A stretch of DNA of 64,000 bases from Niabella sp. (lineage in GTDB: Bacteria > Bacteroidota > Bacteroidia > Chitinophagales > Chitinophagaceae). Both the position numbers and the translations under genes were made by a program. This document shows positions 44,788-55,102 of this stretch, piece after piece (position 1 is the stretch's first letter; each line of letters begins with the position of its first letter). The DNA lies in the NCBI GenBank assembly GCA_017744715.1, contig JAGIAT010000013.1:1-64000 (forward strand). The letters run 5' to 3'. The notes beneath the pieces are model-generated. The model saw only the letters and a list, made by a program, of their open reading frames with translations, was not told the origin of the DNA and searched no databases.

Positions 44788-47700
44788 ATGAGTGTACACA
44801 AAACTTTGATGCTCTGGATTTTCATTCTTTTTTTTGGAGCTATTCCCGGTTTGCTGAATGCACAGGAAACGGGTACGATTGCCATAACAGGTACGGTAAA
44901 GGATAAACTGGATGTTGTTATGGAGGGCGTAACGATCTCAAATTTACGTTCTGGTGAAGCGGTTGTGACAAATGCACAGGGGCAGTTTTCTATCCGCGCC
45001 AATAAGGGCGATTCGCTAACGGCTTCTTATGTGGGTTATCAAGTATTCCGGTGGGTATTTCGGGAGCGAATCGTTGAAAATATTGCGTTGGAAGCCATCG
45101 CCGGAAGCCTGAATGATGTGGTGGTGGTAGGGTATGGACGTCAGAAAAAAGTAAGCTTGGTGGGTGCGCAATCTACCATAAAGGCGGAAGAACTTCAACA
45201 CCCCGTAGCAAACCTGAGTACCATGCTGGCCGGTCGCATTGCGGGGTTAGTAGGAGTGCAGCGCTCCGGGCTGCCGGGAAGTAATTCAGCCGACGTTTGG
45301 ATAAGGGGCATTCAAACATTTGGCGGCAGCCAGAGTGGAGCCTTAATCATCATTGATGGTATACAGGGGCGCGATTTAAACAGTATTGATCCGGAAGATA
45401 TCGCTTCTTTCACAGTATTAAAGGATGCAGCGTCTACGGCCGTTTACGGATCGCTGGGGGCGAATGGTGTAGTATTGATCACTACAAAAAAGGGAAAGAC
45501 GGGTAAGATCAACCTGATGGCCAACTACAATGAGGGCGTAACGAGCTTTACCAAGGTGCAGGAAATGGCCGATGCAAAGACATATATGAATATAAAAAAT
45601 GAGGCTATGATAGCTTCCGGTCTTCAACCGCAGTTTTCACAGGCCTATATCGACAGTACATTATCTGGTACGGCAAATCCTTATGTGTATCCGAATATTA
45701 ACTGGATCGATTATTTATTCAATAAGTACTCATCAAATAGGCGGTTTAATTTCAGCGCTTCAGGAGGTTCGGAAAATACCAAGTTCTATACTTCGGTAGC
45801 GTACTATAATGAGGCTTCGCTTTTGAAAACGGATCCCAATGTAGACTATGACGCGGGTACCCGTTTCCAGCGCTATAATTTTACGTCCAATATTGATATG
45901 AACTGGACAAAAACCACGAAGTTCAGCCTGGGTATCACGGGTTATATTACCAATTTTAACGAGCCCGGCAGCGGAGCGGGACAGGCGTTTGTTCAGGCGA
46001 TGAATGCGAGCCCCGTGTTTTACCCACCAATGTATCCGGGGAATCTGGTTTCTGGTATCGCTTACGGAGCTACACCCTCTCCAAATCCCTGGGCAGCAGT
46101 TACACAAACCGGGTATGTAAAAAGATTCCAGTCGAAAGTGCAAAGTAACGCAAGGCTGGAGCAGGATCTCAGTTTCTGGCTGAAGGGCCTTTCGGTAAAT
46201 GGAACGTATTCCTTTGATGTGTTCAACGAGTCGTTCCAGTACCGGAGAAGGAACCGGAGCATCTATTATCTCAACCAGGCACAGCATTATAAGGAGGACG
46301 GATCATTGAACCTGGAGCAGATGATCAACGGGTCGGACGATCTGGGTTTTGGAATCGGCAATGGGGGCGTGCGGCAGTTTACGGCCGAAGGGCAGCTTTT
46401 ATATGATCGTACTTTTGGTGCGCATCATATTACGTCAACTCTGGTGTATAACCAGCTAAGCCAGATATATCCTTTCGAGGGCGATTTAAAGCAGTTTATT
46501 CCGCACCGGCAGCAAAACTATGCCGGAAGGGCAACGTATGCCTACAAGGATAAATACTTTGGTGAGGTGAACATCGGATATAACGGTTCTGAAGATTATG
46601 CGCCTTCCCGCCGATTTGGATTTTTCCCTTCTTTTGGGGTGGGTTGGGTATTGTCGAACGAGAAGTTTTTTGAACCATTGTCCAACGTTTTTCAATTCTT
46701 TAAACTCCGTTATTCTAATGGTATAGCGGGTGCTCCCGGAACGGGGTTACGTTTTGGATATCTTACACTGATTACGACAGGTGCGCGAGGTATCAGCTTT
46801 GGTTTGCCGGGTAACAGCACCGGTATATCCGGGATTAATATCTCTCAATATGGAGCCGATGTTTCCTGGGCCACAGCTCACACACAGGATCTGGGATTGG
46901 AATTTAATGTGTTCAACAATAAATTATCATTTGTGTTGGATTACTTTAAATCGTACCGCACCGGTGTATTCCTTACACGCGCTGATTTCCCCAGCTATGC
47001 AGGGTTGCAGTATAACCCCGTTGGAAACTACGGTACGGTGGATGCTTCAGGCTTTGACGGAACCGTGGAGCTGAAAGCCATCCCGCTGGGGCTGAAATCC
47101 AACATTTCATTCAGAGGTACGTTTACCTATAATACCGATGTGCTGGTAGAGAATAAACAGGCTCCTTTTGCAGATCCTTACCAGGAACGCCGTGGGCAGA
47201 ATATCCTTGCGCAGTTTGGATATGTGGCAGAGGGACTGTTTCAAAGCCAGGCAGAAATAGAGAACAGTGCAGATCAGAGCGCGCTTGGAAATCCACGCGT
47301 AGGAGATATAAAGTACAAGGATTTGAACGGAGACGGTGTAATCAATGTATACGATCAAACAAAAATCAGCCGAGGCGATGTACCCAATCTGGTATATGGG
47401 TTTGGCTTCAATGTAAATGTGGGACAGTTTTACCTGAGCGCCTTCTTCCAGGGACTTTCGGGCGCTTACCGTACCATTGGCGGCATTGCCCGGGTGCCCT
47501 TTAGCGGCGGCGGAAATGACGGCAACGTGTATGCAAATATTGTAGACCGGTGGACGGAAGATAATCATGCCGAACATCCATTCTATCCCCGGTTGGGCTT
47601 TAACAGTAATGCCACTGCAAATAATAACCAAACAAGTACCTGGTGGGTAAAAGATATCAGCTTTATCCGGTTTAAAACCTTAGACCTGGGGTATAATTTA

Positions 47701-47874
47701 CCCAGGGGAAGTTTTAAACGGATCGGTATGCAAAATGCAAGGATCTACTTTTCCGGGGTGAACCTGCTTTACTGGAGTCCCTTTAAGCTTTGGGATCCGG
47801 AAATGAATACGGGGGATGGAAACACATACCCCAATACAAGAAACTTATCAGTAGGGATCCAAGCTAATTTTTAA
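44788..47874 (+). CDS. SusC/RagA-family TonB-linked outer-membrane transporter
   Basis: Outer-membrane transporter of the second PUL. From 44788 (MSVHKTLMLWIFILFF, signal peptide ending LLNAQ) it has about 1028 residues; an in-frame ATG 36 bp upstream is less likely. A carboxypeptidase-like domain (ITGTVKDKLDVVMEGVTISN) precedes the SusC signature NDVVVVGYGRQKKVSLVGAQ. The plug (GALIIIDGIQGRDLNSIDPEDIASFTVLKDAASTAVYGSLGANG) and the barrel ending in NTRNLSVGIQANF follow. SusD follows after 22 bp. Two operator-like palindromes lie upstream, so it is likely sugar-induced through LacI regulators rather than an ECF sigma or HTCS. Confidence 0.93.
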   Translation: MSVHKTLMLWIFILFFGAIPGLLNAQETGTIAITGTVKDKLDVVMEGVTISNLRSGEAVVTNAQGQFSIRANKGDSLTASYVGYQVFRWVFRERIVENIALEAIAGSLNDVVVVGYGRQKKVSLVGAQSTIKAEELQHPVANLSTMLAGRIAGLVGVQRSGLPGSNSADVWIRGIQTFGGSQSGALIIIDGIQGRDLNSIDPEDIASFTVLKDAASTAVYGSLGANGVVLITTKKGKTGKINLMANYNEGVTSFTKVQEMADAKTYMNIKNEAMIASGLQPQFSQAYIDSTLSGTANPYVYPNINWIDYLFNKYSSNRRFNFSASGGSENTKFYTSVAYYNEASLLKTDPNVDYDAGTRFQRYNFTSNIDMNWTKTTKFSLGITGYITNFNEPGSGAGQAFVQAMNASPVFYPPMYPGNLVSGIAYGATPSPNPWAAVTQTGYVKRFQSKVQSNARLEQDLSFWLKGLSVNGTYSFDVFNESFQYRRRNRSIYYLNQAQHYKEDGSLNLEQMINGSDDLGFGIGNGGVRQFTAEGQLLYDRTFGAHHITSTLVYNQLSQIYPFEGDLKQFIPHRQQNYAGRATYAYKDKYFGEVNIGYNGSEDYAPSRRFGFFPSFGVGWVLSNEKFFEPLSNVFQFFKLRYSNGIAGAPGTGLRFGYLTLITTGARGISFGLPGNSTGISGINISQYGADVSWATAHTQDLGLEFNVFNNKLSFVLDYFKSYRTGVFLTRADFPSYAGLQYNPVGNYGTVDASGFDGTVELKAIPLGLKSNISFRGTFTYNTDVLVENKQAPFADPYQERRGQNILAQFGYVAEGLFQSQAEIENSADQSALGNPRVGDIKYKDLNGDGVINVYDQTKISRGDVPNLVYGFGFNVNVGQFYLSAFFQGLSGAYRTIGGIARVPFSGGGNDGNVYANIVDRWTEDNHAEHPFYPRLGFNSNATANNNQTSTWWVKDISFIRFKTLDLGYNLPRGSFKRIGMQNARIYFSGVNLLYWSPFKLWDPEMNTGDGNTYPNTRNLSVGIQANF

Positions 47875-47896
47875 TCTTATGTAAATTCTGAATACA

Positions 47897-49747
47897 ATGA
47901 AAAGTAGAATTATTATCATCGTCATTGTGCTGAGTGCATTGTCTATTTCCTGTAAACGATTCCTGGACCAGATCCCGGATAATATTTTAAAGGAAGAAGA
48001 TATTTTTAAATCGCTTGTTAACACCCGGGCTTACCTGGCACAGGTATATACCAATATGCCCGATGATTTCAGCAGCCGGTTTGCGCCAAGCAATTATGCC
48101 GGACCCTGGACGGGCGCTTCCGACGAAGCGAACTACTGGTCGCTCTCCTGGGTAATGTCTAACGCGCTTAACCAAAGTACCTGGGATAATAACATCGGAG
48201 GCACTTATTGGATCAATTGGTATAAGCCCATAAGGACTGCAACCGACTTTATCAAGAAAGTTGATGGCGCCAATCCCAATGAGGTAAACGCAATGATCCG
48301 GATGCACTACAAAGGAGAGGCACGAGCAATGAGGGCTTTGTTTTATTTCTGGATGTTGCGTCTTTACGGGCCATTGATCATTCTTCCTAACGAAGTGCCG
48401 GTTAATGGTAGCGGAGATGAGATCTTTTTTAAACGTTCTACCTTCGATGAGTGTGTGAATTATGTGGTAGGGCAGCTGGATTCGGCCTACAATGAAATCA
48501 AACAATCGGTGGCGGGCAGTCCGCAGGCGCCGGATCAGCCGCTTACCTACAACAATACAAAGGAGTGGGGGCGTGTTACTACCGGTGTTTGTAAAGCTTA
48601 TAAGTTCCAGGTATTAATGTTAGCTGCAAGCCCGTTGTTTAACGGGAATAAGGAACTGGCATCCTTAAAGAACCAGGACGGCACACAGCTGATTAATCAA
48701 ACCTATGATCCGAATAAGTGGAAACTGGCAATAGATGCGGCAAAAGACTTTTTAAACGAATTTGATAATAAGACCTATTCGCTTTACAGGGAATCCGATA
48801 GCGATCCCTGGGTAGCCGCCTATAAATCCTGCAAAAACGTTATGATAAAGGATTGGAACTCGGAATGGATATTTGCAAAATCGATGGCCAGTGCGGGTGA
48901 TTATTGGTACGATATTACCCCGAAGCTGGTTGGGTATGGCAATACGGTAGGCAAGGGTGCCGGCTTCCTTTCCGTAAATCAATCAATGGTGGATGCCTAT
49001 AACATGAGAAGCGGATATCCGATCACACATCCCGAATCTGGATATGTGAACAGCGGTTTTTCTGATTTTAAATCACCGTATGACGTTAAAGCAAGATCCA
49101 CATTCAATCAGTGGGTAAATAGGGAAGCCCGGTTTTATGTGGGTGTTACCTACAATAAAAGTTACTGGCAAAACCAGGGGGGAAGCTCTACCGAAGTGAT
49201 ACCCGTTTTTGAGCTGAGCGGTAATTCCGGTAAAACACAGAGCTCCTGGGATGTAACCTCCACCGGGTATGTGGTGCGGAAGCAACTTGCTAATAGCGGT
49301 GACAGCAGGGGATGGGTGCATCTCCGGCTTGCCCAGATCTATCTGGATTACGCAGAGGCATTGAATGAGGCAGATCCAGGTAATCCGGATATATTGAAGT
49401 ACCTGAACCTGATCCGGGAGCGCGCAGGGGTTGCGCAGTATGGAAGCGGTGCTAATGCTATTCCGCTGCCTTCAGGACAGCAGGAAATGCGCGAAGCCAT
49501 CCGCCATGAGCGAATGGTAGAACTGGCGTTTGAAAATGTCCGTTATTTCGACGTACGCAGATGGAAGATTGCACCGCAGACCATGGGCGCTGATGTATAT
49601 GGCATGAATGTATACGCTGACGGGAATGACTTTTACAAAAAAACACTGGTGCAAAAGCGGCGGTTTTTGCCCAGGGACTATCTGTGGCCCATACCCAATG
49701 ATGAAGTTTTAAAAGATAAATACCTGGTGCAAAATCCCGGATGGTAA
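47897..49747 (+). CDS. SusD/RagB-family glycan-binding lipoprotein
   Basis: Partner lipoprotein of the preceding SusC. The lipobox is SALSISC (Cys19), followed by KRFLDQIPDNILKEEDIF. Typical SusD segments are MHYKGEARAMRALFYFWMLRLYGPLI, HLRLAQIYLDYAEALNEADPG and AIRHERMVELAFENVRYFDVRRWK, with NPGW at the C-terminus. At 616 residues it is at the larger end of the family. Expected on the cell surface, forming the lid of the SusCD complex. Specificity unknown; downstream GH172 genes point to a furanoside-containing glycan. Confidence 0.95.
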   Translation: MKSRIIIIVIVLSALSISCKRFLDQIPDNILKEEDIFKSLVNTRAYLAQVYTNMPDDFSSRFAPSNYAGPWTGASDEANYWSLSWVMSNALNQSTWDNNIGGTYWINWYKPIRTATDFIKKVDGANPNEVNAMIRMHYKGEARAMRALFYFWMLRLYGPLIILPNEVPVNGSGDEIFFKRSTFDECVNYVVGQLDSAYNEIKQSVAGSPQAPDQPLTYNNTKEWGRVTTGVCKAYKFQVLMLAASPLFNGNKELASLKNQDGTQLINQTYDPNKWKLAIDAAKDFLNEFDNKTYSLYRESDSDPWVAAYKSCKNVMIKDWNSEWIFAKSMASAGDYWYDITPKLVGYGNTVGKGAGFLSVNQSMVDAYNMRSGYPITHPESGYVNSGFSDFKSPYDVKARSTFNQWVNREARFYVGVTYNKSYWQNQGGSSTEVIPVFELSGNSGKTQSSWDVTSTGYVVRKQLANSGDSRGWVHLRLAQIYLDYAEALNEADPGNPDILKYLNLIRERAGVAQYGSGANAIPLPSGQQEMREAIRHERMVELAFENVRYFDVRRWKIAPQTMGADVYGMNVYADGNDFYKKTLVQKRRFLPRDYLWPIPNDEVLKDKYLVQNPGW

Positions 49748-49800
49748 GTAAAACAGATATACGCTGATATTTATACTCTATCACAATTAAAGCAATACAC

Positions 49801-50778
49801 ATGAAGTGTTTTAATACAAATATGTTCTTTATGCGAATGCTGTTTTGGGCGGTTGTGGCCGGCTGTAGCGGCTTACTTATGACGGGGTGTGCCCGGTCAA
49901 AGGACCTGTATTCACCTGAAGAAGGAAGCATATATATGCCGCAGGCATACCAGGACCGGTCTGTAATGACCCTGTATAAAATGGATTCCATACAACGGGT
50001 TACTTTTGGTGCCTACTATGGTGGATTTAATGGCCCTAATTCAGATATAACGGTCAAATTTGAAGTCGTGCCTTCCCTGGTGGACCAATATAATATCACG
50101 AACGCATATCTGGGATACACCTATTATCCCCTCCCGGATAGCGTTTATACGCTCTCTTCTACAACGGGTGTCATCCGGGCCGGCAAACAAAGTTCAGACC
50201 CGCTGTTTATTTTAGTAAGCGGCAAGAAAATATCTTTTGGATATCATTACCTGCTGCCTATCAGAATTACAAGTGTTTCGGCAGGAAGTAAAGATTCTTC
50301 ACTATCGGTTGCCTATTTTAAACTTGATTCTTTGCAAACAAGGGTAAAAGATCTGACCTCATCGGGAACTTTAACCGTTAGCGATGAAAACCGCGATGGT
50401 GCTAATGCAAAGGAGGGATCGTCAAAACTGGTGGATAACGATTATTCAACAAAATTTTTGAGCTTCAATTACAATCCTAATTTCTGGACAAAGCTTAAGC
50501 TGAATGCACCGCAGAAACTGGATGCTTACGAGCTCACGTCCGGTAACGATGCGCCCGAAAGGGATCCCCGTAACTGGTTGTTTCAGGGATCGAATAATGG
50601 AACTGACTGGACAACCCTGGACACAAGAACAGGAGAAATATTCCTTGGACGACAATTGACACGCCGTTTTAATTTGAATACATCTGACGCCTACTCCTAC
50701 TACCGGTTGCTGATAACGGCAAACGGTGGCGCCAGCCTGATTCAGATTACGGAGTGGAAACTGGTTCAGTTTTATTAA
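49801..50778 (+). CDS. Surface lipoprotein with DUF1735-like and discoidin (F5/8 type C) domains
   Basis: A 325-residue lipoprotein with lipobox GLLMTGC (Cys30). An alternative start at M8 or M11 would shorten the n-region. The N-terminal part (about 45-165, IYMPQAYQDRSVMTLYKMDSIQRVTFGAYYGG) resembles the DUF1735 domain common in SusE-like proteins. The C-terminal 140 residues (LVDNDYSTKFLSFN... DAYELTSGNDAPERDPRNWLFQGSNNGTDWTTLD) form a coagulation factor 5/8-type carbohydrate-binding domain. Positioned right after SusD, it is inferred to be a surface glycan-binding accessory protein of this PUL. Confidence 0.85.
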   Translation: MKCFNTNMFFMRMLFWAVVAGCSGLLMTGCARSKDLYSPEEGSIYMPQAYQDRSVMTLYKMDSIQRVTFGAYYGGFNGPNSDITVKFEVVPSLVDQYNITNAYLGYTYYPLPDSVYTLSSTTGVIRAGKQSSDPLFILVSGKKISFGYHYLLPIRITSVSAGSKDSSLSVAYFKLDSLQTRVKDLTSSGTLTVSDENRDGANAKEGSSKLVDNDYSTKFLSFNYNPNFWTKLKLNAPQKLDAYELTSGNDAPERDPRNWLFQGSNNGTDWTTLDTRTGEIFLGRQLTRRFNLNTSDAYSYYRLLITANGGASLIQITEWKLVQFY

Positions 50779-50897
50779 TAGCGGAAAAAATCATAAAAGC
50801 AGAACGGTGCCTGTAAACTGCTACTTTTGTTGACGATTGCCGGTGCGGGTTTCGCTTGCAAATGCTAATAGAATGTTTTTCCTTTTTTGAATGATGT

Positions 50898-53057
50898 ATG
50901 ATGGTCAGAAAGTATAAAGTATTTTGGAAGTGTGCCTTCATCCTGGCCTTAATGCATCCAAATGTAGCAGGTGCTCAGGAAAAAACCGCCTTCCAGATTG
51001 CTGCCCCTTGGAATGAAGTATATGATGTACGTTCCGATGTAGCCATTGTATATGGCATCAATGATGCCGGAGGGAAATTTGAGGAACGCGTGAAGAGCTG
51101 GCGCGATAAGGGATACCAGGTCCATTTTATGACGGGCATTGCCTGGGGCCAGTACCAGGATTATTTCAAAGGCGTTTTTGACGGAAAACCACACTTTGAT
51201 GAGGGACAGGTACAACAGAACGGCGACACGATCTGGCATGGAAAGGATGTACCTTATATTGTGCCCTCCGAAAATTATCTCCGGTATATCAAAACACATC
51301 TGAAACGGGCCATTGATGCGGGCGTTACCGCCATTCACCTGGAAGAACCGGAGTTTTGGGCAAGAGCCGGTTACAGTGCTGCTTTTAAAAAAGAGTGGCA
51401 GCGCTATTACGGATCGGCGTGGAGGCCGCAGCACGAATCGCCGGAGGCAACCTACCTGTCGTCCAAGCTCAAATATCATTTATACCTCCGTGCCCTCCGG
51501 GAAGCCTTCTCCTTTGTAAAAACCTACGCCAAAAGCCAGGGGAAAGTAGTGCGCTGTTACGTGCCCACGCACTCGTTGCTGAACTACGCTTCCTGGCGCA
51601 TTGTAAGTCCCGAAGCAAGTCTGGCGTCCCTTAAAGACATGGATGGATACATCGCACAGGTGTGGACAGGCACTTCAAGGGAACCGGTATATTACAACGG
51701 CGTGAAAAAGGAGCGGGTATTTGAAAATGCGTTCCTCGAATATGGATCTATGGTATCCATGACCGCACCCACCGGTAAAAAAATGTTCTTTCTTACAGAC
51801 CCGATCGAAGACTGGCCCCGCACCTGGGACGATTATAAAAAAAATTACCAGGCTACCTTTACGGCCCAACTGCTGTATCCAACGGTAGCCAACTATGAGG
51901 TGATGCCCTGGCCCAACCGCATTTACCAGGGACGTTTTAAGCTGGAAAATGATACCGTACGGCAACCCATTTCCAAAGCCTATGCCACCCAGATGCAGGT
52001 AATGGTTAATGCGCTTAATACAATGCAGCCGTCGTCCAATAAGATCAGCGGTAGTCCGGGTATTGGTGTGCTGGTATCCAACTCGATGATGTTCCAGCGT
52101 TTTCCCACGCATGCGGGGTACGAAGATCCGCAGCTTTCTAATTTTTACGGGATGGCTCTTCCGCTGCTGAAGCAGGGTATTCCGGTAGCAACCGTGCATA
52201 TGGAGAACCTGGAACAGGCCAATGCACTAAAGGGTATCCGGGTATTGATTATGAGTTATGCGAATATGAAACCCTTATCGCAGCAGTACCACCAGGTGCT
52301 GAACCGGTGGGTGCGCTCGGGCGGTATACTGCTTTATTATGGACGCGATAACGATCCGTTCCAATCCGTAAGCGAATGGTGGAACAGCAATGGACGTACC
52401 TATAAAACGCCGTCGGAGGACCTGTTCCGGCTGTTCAATTTCAAAGAAGGGCAGCAGGGATTTGTAAAAACCGGCAATGGCTGGGTGGTGGTAAACCGGA
52501 TAGATCCGAAGGAACTGGTGTTGGAATCCGGGCGGGATGCAGATTTCCTGGCATTGGTAAAAAATGCCTATACCCGTTCAGGAGCCGGGGAACTGGAAAC
52601 GAAAAATAATTTCATTTTAAGACGCGGCCCCTATATTATAGCTGCTGTATTGGATGAAAACCCGGATCAGCGCCCGTTGCAGGTAAAGGGGCCGGTTGTA
52701 GATCTCTTTGATCCGGAATTGCCGGTGCTGGCTCAAAAGGAAGTGCGGCCCGGGCAGCAGGCTTTTTTATACGATCTGAAAACGGTAAAAAACAAAAGAC
52801 CGCAGATCCTGGCTGCGGCCGGGCGTGCCTATGAAGAACAGTACCGGCAGGCACAGTATTCTTTCCTGCTGAAAAGCCCTGCCGGCACTGTAAATACGAT
52901 GCGTATATACCTGCCCGCGGCGCCAACAGCCGTTAAACTAACCCGGAATGGTGCCGCCGCCGCATTGTTACGAAACGATTGGGATGCCGCGTCAAACACA
53001 CTGTTGTTGCAGTTTGAAAATGACAGCAGGGGCGTACGGGTGCATATACAGTTATAA
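50898..53057 (+). CDS. Putative glycoside hydrolase of unrecognised family
   Basis: A 719-residue secreted protein (signal peptide to about residue 26, ending VAGAQ). I cannot place it in a named CAZy family. The N-terminal 370 residues look like a (beta/alpha)8 barrel. Candidate catalytic acids sit at predicted strand ends: Glu149/Glu150/Glu152 in AIHLEEPEFWARAGY and Glu334 in ANYEVMPWPNRIY. Residues about 388-490 (GIGVLVSNSMM...VLIMSYANMKPLSQQYHQVLNRWVRSGGILLYYG) resemble the glutamine-amidotransferase-like domain of GH42-type beta-galactosidases. A beta-sandwich tail follows. It lies between the SusCD group and the first GH172 gene, in the same orientation, which supports a role in the same glycan pathway. 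Confidence 0.7.
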   Translation: MMVRKYKVFWKCAFILALMHPNVAGAQEKTAFQIAAPWNEVYDVRSDVAIVYGINDAGGKFEERVKSWRDKGYQVHFMTGIAWGQYQDYFKGVFDGKPHFDEGQVQQNGDTIWHGKDVPYIVPSENYLRYIKTHLKRAIDAGVTAIHLEEPEFWARAGYSAAFKKEWQRYYGSAWRPQHESPEATYLSSKLKYHLYLRALREAFSFVKTYAKSQGKVVRCYVPTHSLLNYASWRIVSPEASLASLKDMDGYIAQVWTGTSREPVYYNGVKKERVFENAFLEYGSMVSMTAPTGKKMFFLTDPIEDWPRTWDDYKKNYQATFTAQLLYPTVANYEVMPWPNRIYQGRFKLENDTVRQPISKAYATQMQVMVNALNTMQPSSNKISGSPGIGVLVSNSMMFQRFPTHAGYEDPQLSNFYGMALPLLKQGIPVATVHMENLEQANALKGIRVLIMSYANMKPLSQQYHQVLNRWVRSGGILLYYGRDNDPFQSVSEWWNSNGRTYKTPSEDLFRLFNFKEGQQGFVKTGNGWVVVNRIDPKELVLESGRDADFLALVKNAYTRSGAGELETKNNFILRRGPYIIAAVLDENPDQRPLQVKGPVVDLFDPELPVLAQKEVRPGQQAFLYDLKTVKNKRPQILAAAGRAYEEQYRQAQYSFLLKSPAGTVNTMRIYLPAAPTAVKLTRNGAAAALLRNDWDAASNTLLLQFENDSRGVRVHIQL

Positions 53058-53116
53058 CCAAACGCCGGTGGTTTCTCGCAAAAAAAGTCCGCCACCGGGT
53101 GTGCCAACCGGAAATC

Positions 53117-53162
53117 TTTGGTAAATACAGCGCTTGTGTCTATTTTTGCTTTAACGATTAAG
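53117..53162 (+). promoter_or_regulatory. LacI-repressible promoter before the first GH172 gene
   Basis: TTTG at 53117-53120, 20-nt spacer, exact -7 box TATTTTTG at 53141-53148, then the operator CTTTAACGATTAAG at 53149-53162 with no gap. An operator over the transcription start would block initiation. The GH172 ATG follows 8 bp later. Confidence 0.75.
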
Positions 53163-53170
53163 TACAGCGT

Positions 53171-55102
53171 ATGAAACGTATAGTGTGTTATTTGCTGATA
53201 TGGATTCCGGGCATAACTGCAACCTTGCGCGCACAGATACCGGTAACCTTTGCAACCGAATCGGCGCGTTTATCGGAATTGAATATGTTGCCCCGTTACC
53301 TGGAAGGCACCCTGGTAAAGCAGGTATCGTCCTATGATACCACGGGTGGTAACGACGACGGCTTTGGCGGAAAATACTCTTACCTGCGCAAGGAACCGGG
53401 CGGTTTGGTGATCTTCGATCAGCAGGGACAGGGGGTGATCGAGCGGATCTGGACACCCACACCTACCGATGATACCCTCGATTTTTATTTTGATGGAAAC
53501 ACCCGGCCAGGGTTGTCGGTTAAATTCCGGGATCTTTTTAACGGAACTGTGCCGCCTTTTCTGGCGCCATTGGCTGCACATAAAGTGGGCGGTTTCTACA
53601 GCTATATCCCGATTCCGTACAGCAGGAGCTGCAAGATCGTATTCCGTGGTGAAAAGATCCTGTTTCACCAGATCCAGTACCGGACCTATGACCGGCGATA
53701 CCAGGTACGCAGCTTTCAAAAAGCAGATGTGGCCGGCAGCGCGGCATGGCTCAGAAAGGCCGTTGCCCTATGGAACAACCCCGACCGCGATATCCGGAAT
53801 TTTTATACCACAGCTCCTGCTTCGCTTACAAAAGCAATAACCCTTGCGCCGGGCAACACCGGTGTGGCGGCTACCCTCCGTCAGGGAGGAAGGATCCTGG
53901 GCATCGAGCTGAAACCTGCTGCGGCTTTCAGTGGCAGCTGGAAGCAACTGGATCTGAAGATCCGCTGGGATGGGGATGCAGTGCCGGCGGTGCTGGTACC
54001 GGTAGCAGATTTTTTTGGATTTGCTTACGGCTCCCGGTCGATGGAAAGCCTGCTGCTGGGCGCCACCGGTGCGAAGGCCTATAGTTATATTCCCATGCCC
54101 TTCGACCGGGAGGCTACCATTGAACTGGTATACCGGGGCGGAGATGCGGCACTGAAACCGGTTGATCTTTCTGTTACCGTCTATTACTCAAAGGAACGAC
54201 GGAATGCTGCTACAGAAGGGCGCTTCTATGCATACTGGAAAAATGAACGTCCCCCGGCAGGAAGGCCCTATGTTTTTTTAGAGGGCAGCGGGCGCGGACA
54301 TTATATCGGAACCCTGCTGCAGGGACAGGCTACGGATTGTACCAATTTTACCGAATTCTTTGAAGGAGATGACTATACGGCTGTTGATGGAAATATGACG
54401 GCCCATGGCACCGGCTCCGAAGATTACTTCAACGGTGGCTGGTATGCGCAGCCGGGAGGCTGGGTAGAACGGCTGGGGGCACCCCTGAGCGGCTGCCTGG
54501 ATTATTCGTTACCCCTGGGCCGTACCGGAGGCTACCGGTTTTTTTTAACGGATAAAATGCCGTTCTATAAAAGCATCTTGCATACCATCGAACACGGGCC
54601 GGTAAATAACAACCGGCCGGTACAATATACCTCTGTTGCGATGTATTATGCCGATCGCTCCATTGCCCGTTCCATGGTTCCGGATAATGAACGGACGCAG
54701 TTATATATACCAGACACTATTACGTTTTATACCCGCCTGATGCGGCACCTGACCTACAATGGCAACCTGCAGCTCCGGCGGGATGTGGCCACACTGGTTG
54801 GCAATGAGAACGCAAGTCTGAATATCAATGTAACCGAGGTGCCACCCGGGAAATACCGGGTCTTCCTGCACCAGCTGAACCACGCTCCGGTTAACCTGGA
54901 GGTGCGTATTGCAGACGCCGTAAAGAACGGGGACTGGAAAGAAGTACCGGTTATTGTAAAGGAAGGACCGGCGGACCTCCTGATTGGTGAAGTAGCAATA
55001 ACCGACAGATCCATACCGGTGAACCTGCTCTTCCGGACCAGCGATCCGCAGCCCGCGCTGGCGTTTGACCGGGTGCTGTTGGTAAAGGAAAAGAAAGAGT
55101 AA
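53171..55102 (+). CDS. GH172 (DUF2961) glycoside hydrolase, long form
   Basis: GH172 enzymes act on furanosides; characterised members include difructose dianhydride synthase/hydrolase and exo-alpha-D-arabinofuranosidases. This 643-residue protein has a signal peptide (about 1-21, ATLRAQ). The N-terminal DUF2961 segment is VSSYDTTGGNDDGFGG, and the active-site region is FTEFFEGDDYTAVDGNMTAHGTGSEDYFNGGWY. Glu398 and Glu417 are the probable catalytic pair by analogy with the spacing in the Bifidobacterium enzyme. The barrel-like jelly-roll units are followed by a C-terminal domain of about 120 residues (LNINVTEVPPGKYRVFLHQLNHAPVN). It has its own LacI-type promoter and is followed by the second LacI gene. 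Confidence 0.88.
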   Translation: MKRIVCYLLIWIPGITATLRAQIPVTFATESARLSELNMLPRYLEGTLVKQVSSYDTTGGNDDGFGGKYSYLRKEPGGLVIFDQQGQGVIERIWTPTPTDDTLDFYFDGNTRPGLSVKFRDLFNGTVPPFLAPLAAHKVGGFYSYIPIPYSRSCKIVFRGEKILFHQIQYRTYDRRYQVRSFQKADVAGSAAWLRKAVALWNNPDRDIRNFYTTAPASLTKAITLAPGNTGVAATLRQGGRILGIELKPAAAFSGSWKQLDLKIRWDGDAVPAVLVPVADFFGFAYGSRSMESLLLGATGAKAYSYIPMPFDREATIELVYRGGDAALKPVDLSVTVYYSKERRNAATEGRFYAYWKNERPPAGRPYVFLEGSGRGHYIGTLLQGQATDCTNFTEFFEGDDYTAVDGNMTAHGTGSEDYFNGGWYAQPGGWVERLGAPLSGCLDYSLPLGRTGGYRFFLTDKMPFYKSILHTIEHGPVNNNRPVQYTSVAMYYADRSIARSMVPDNERTQLYIPDTITFYTRLMRHLTYNGNLQLRRDVATLVGNENASLNINVTEVPPGKYRVFLHQLNHAPVNLEVRIADAVKNGDWKEVPVIVKEGPADLLIGEVAITDRSIPVNLLFRTSDPQPALAFDRVLLVKEKKE

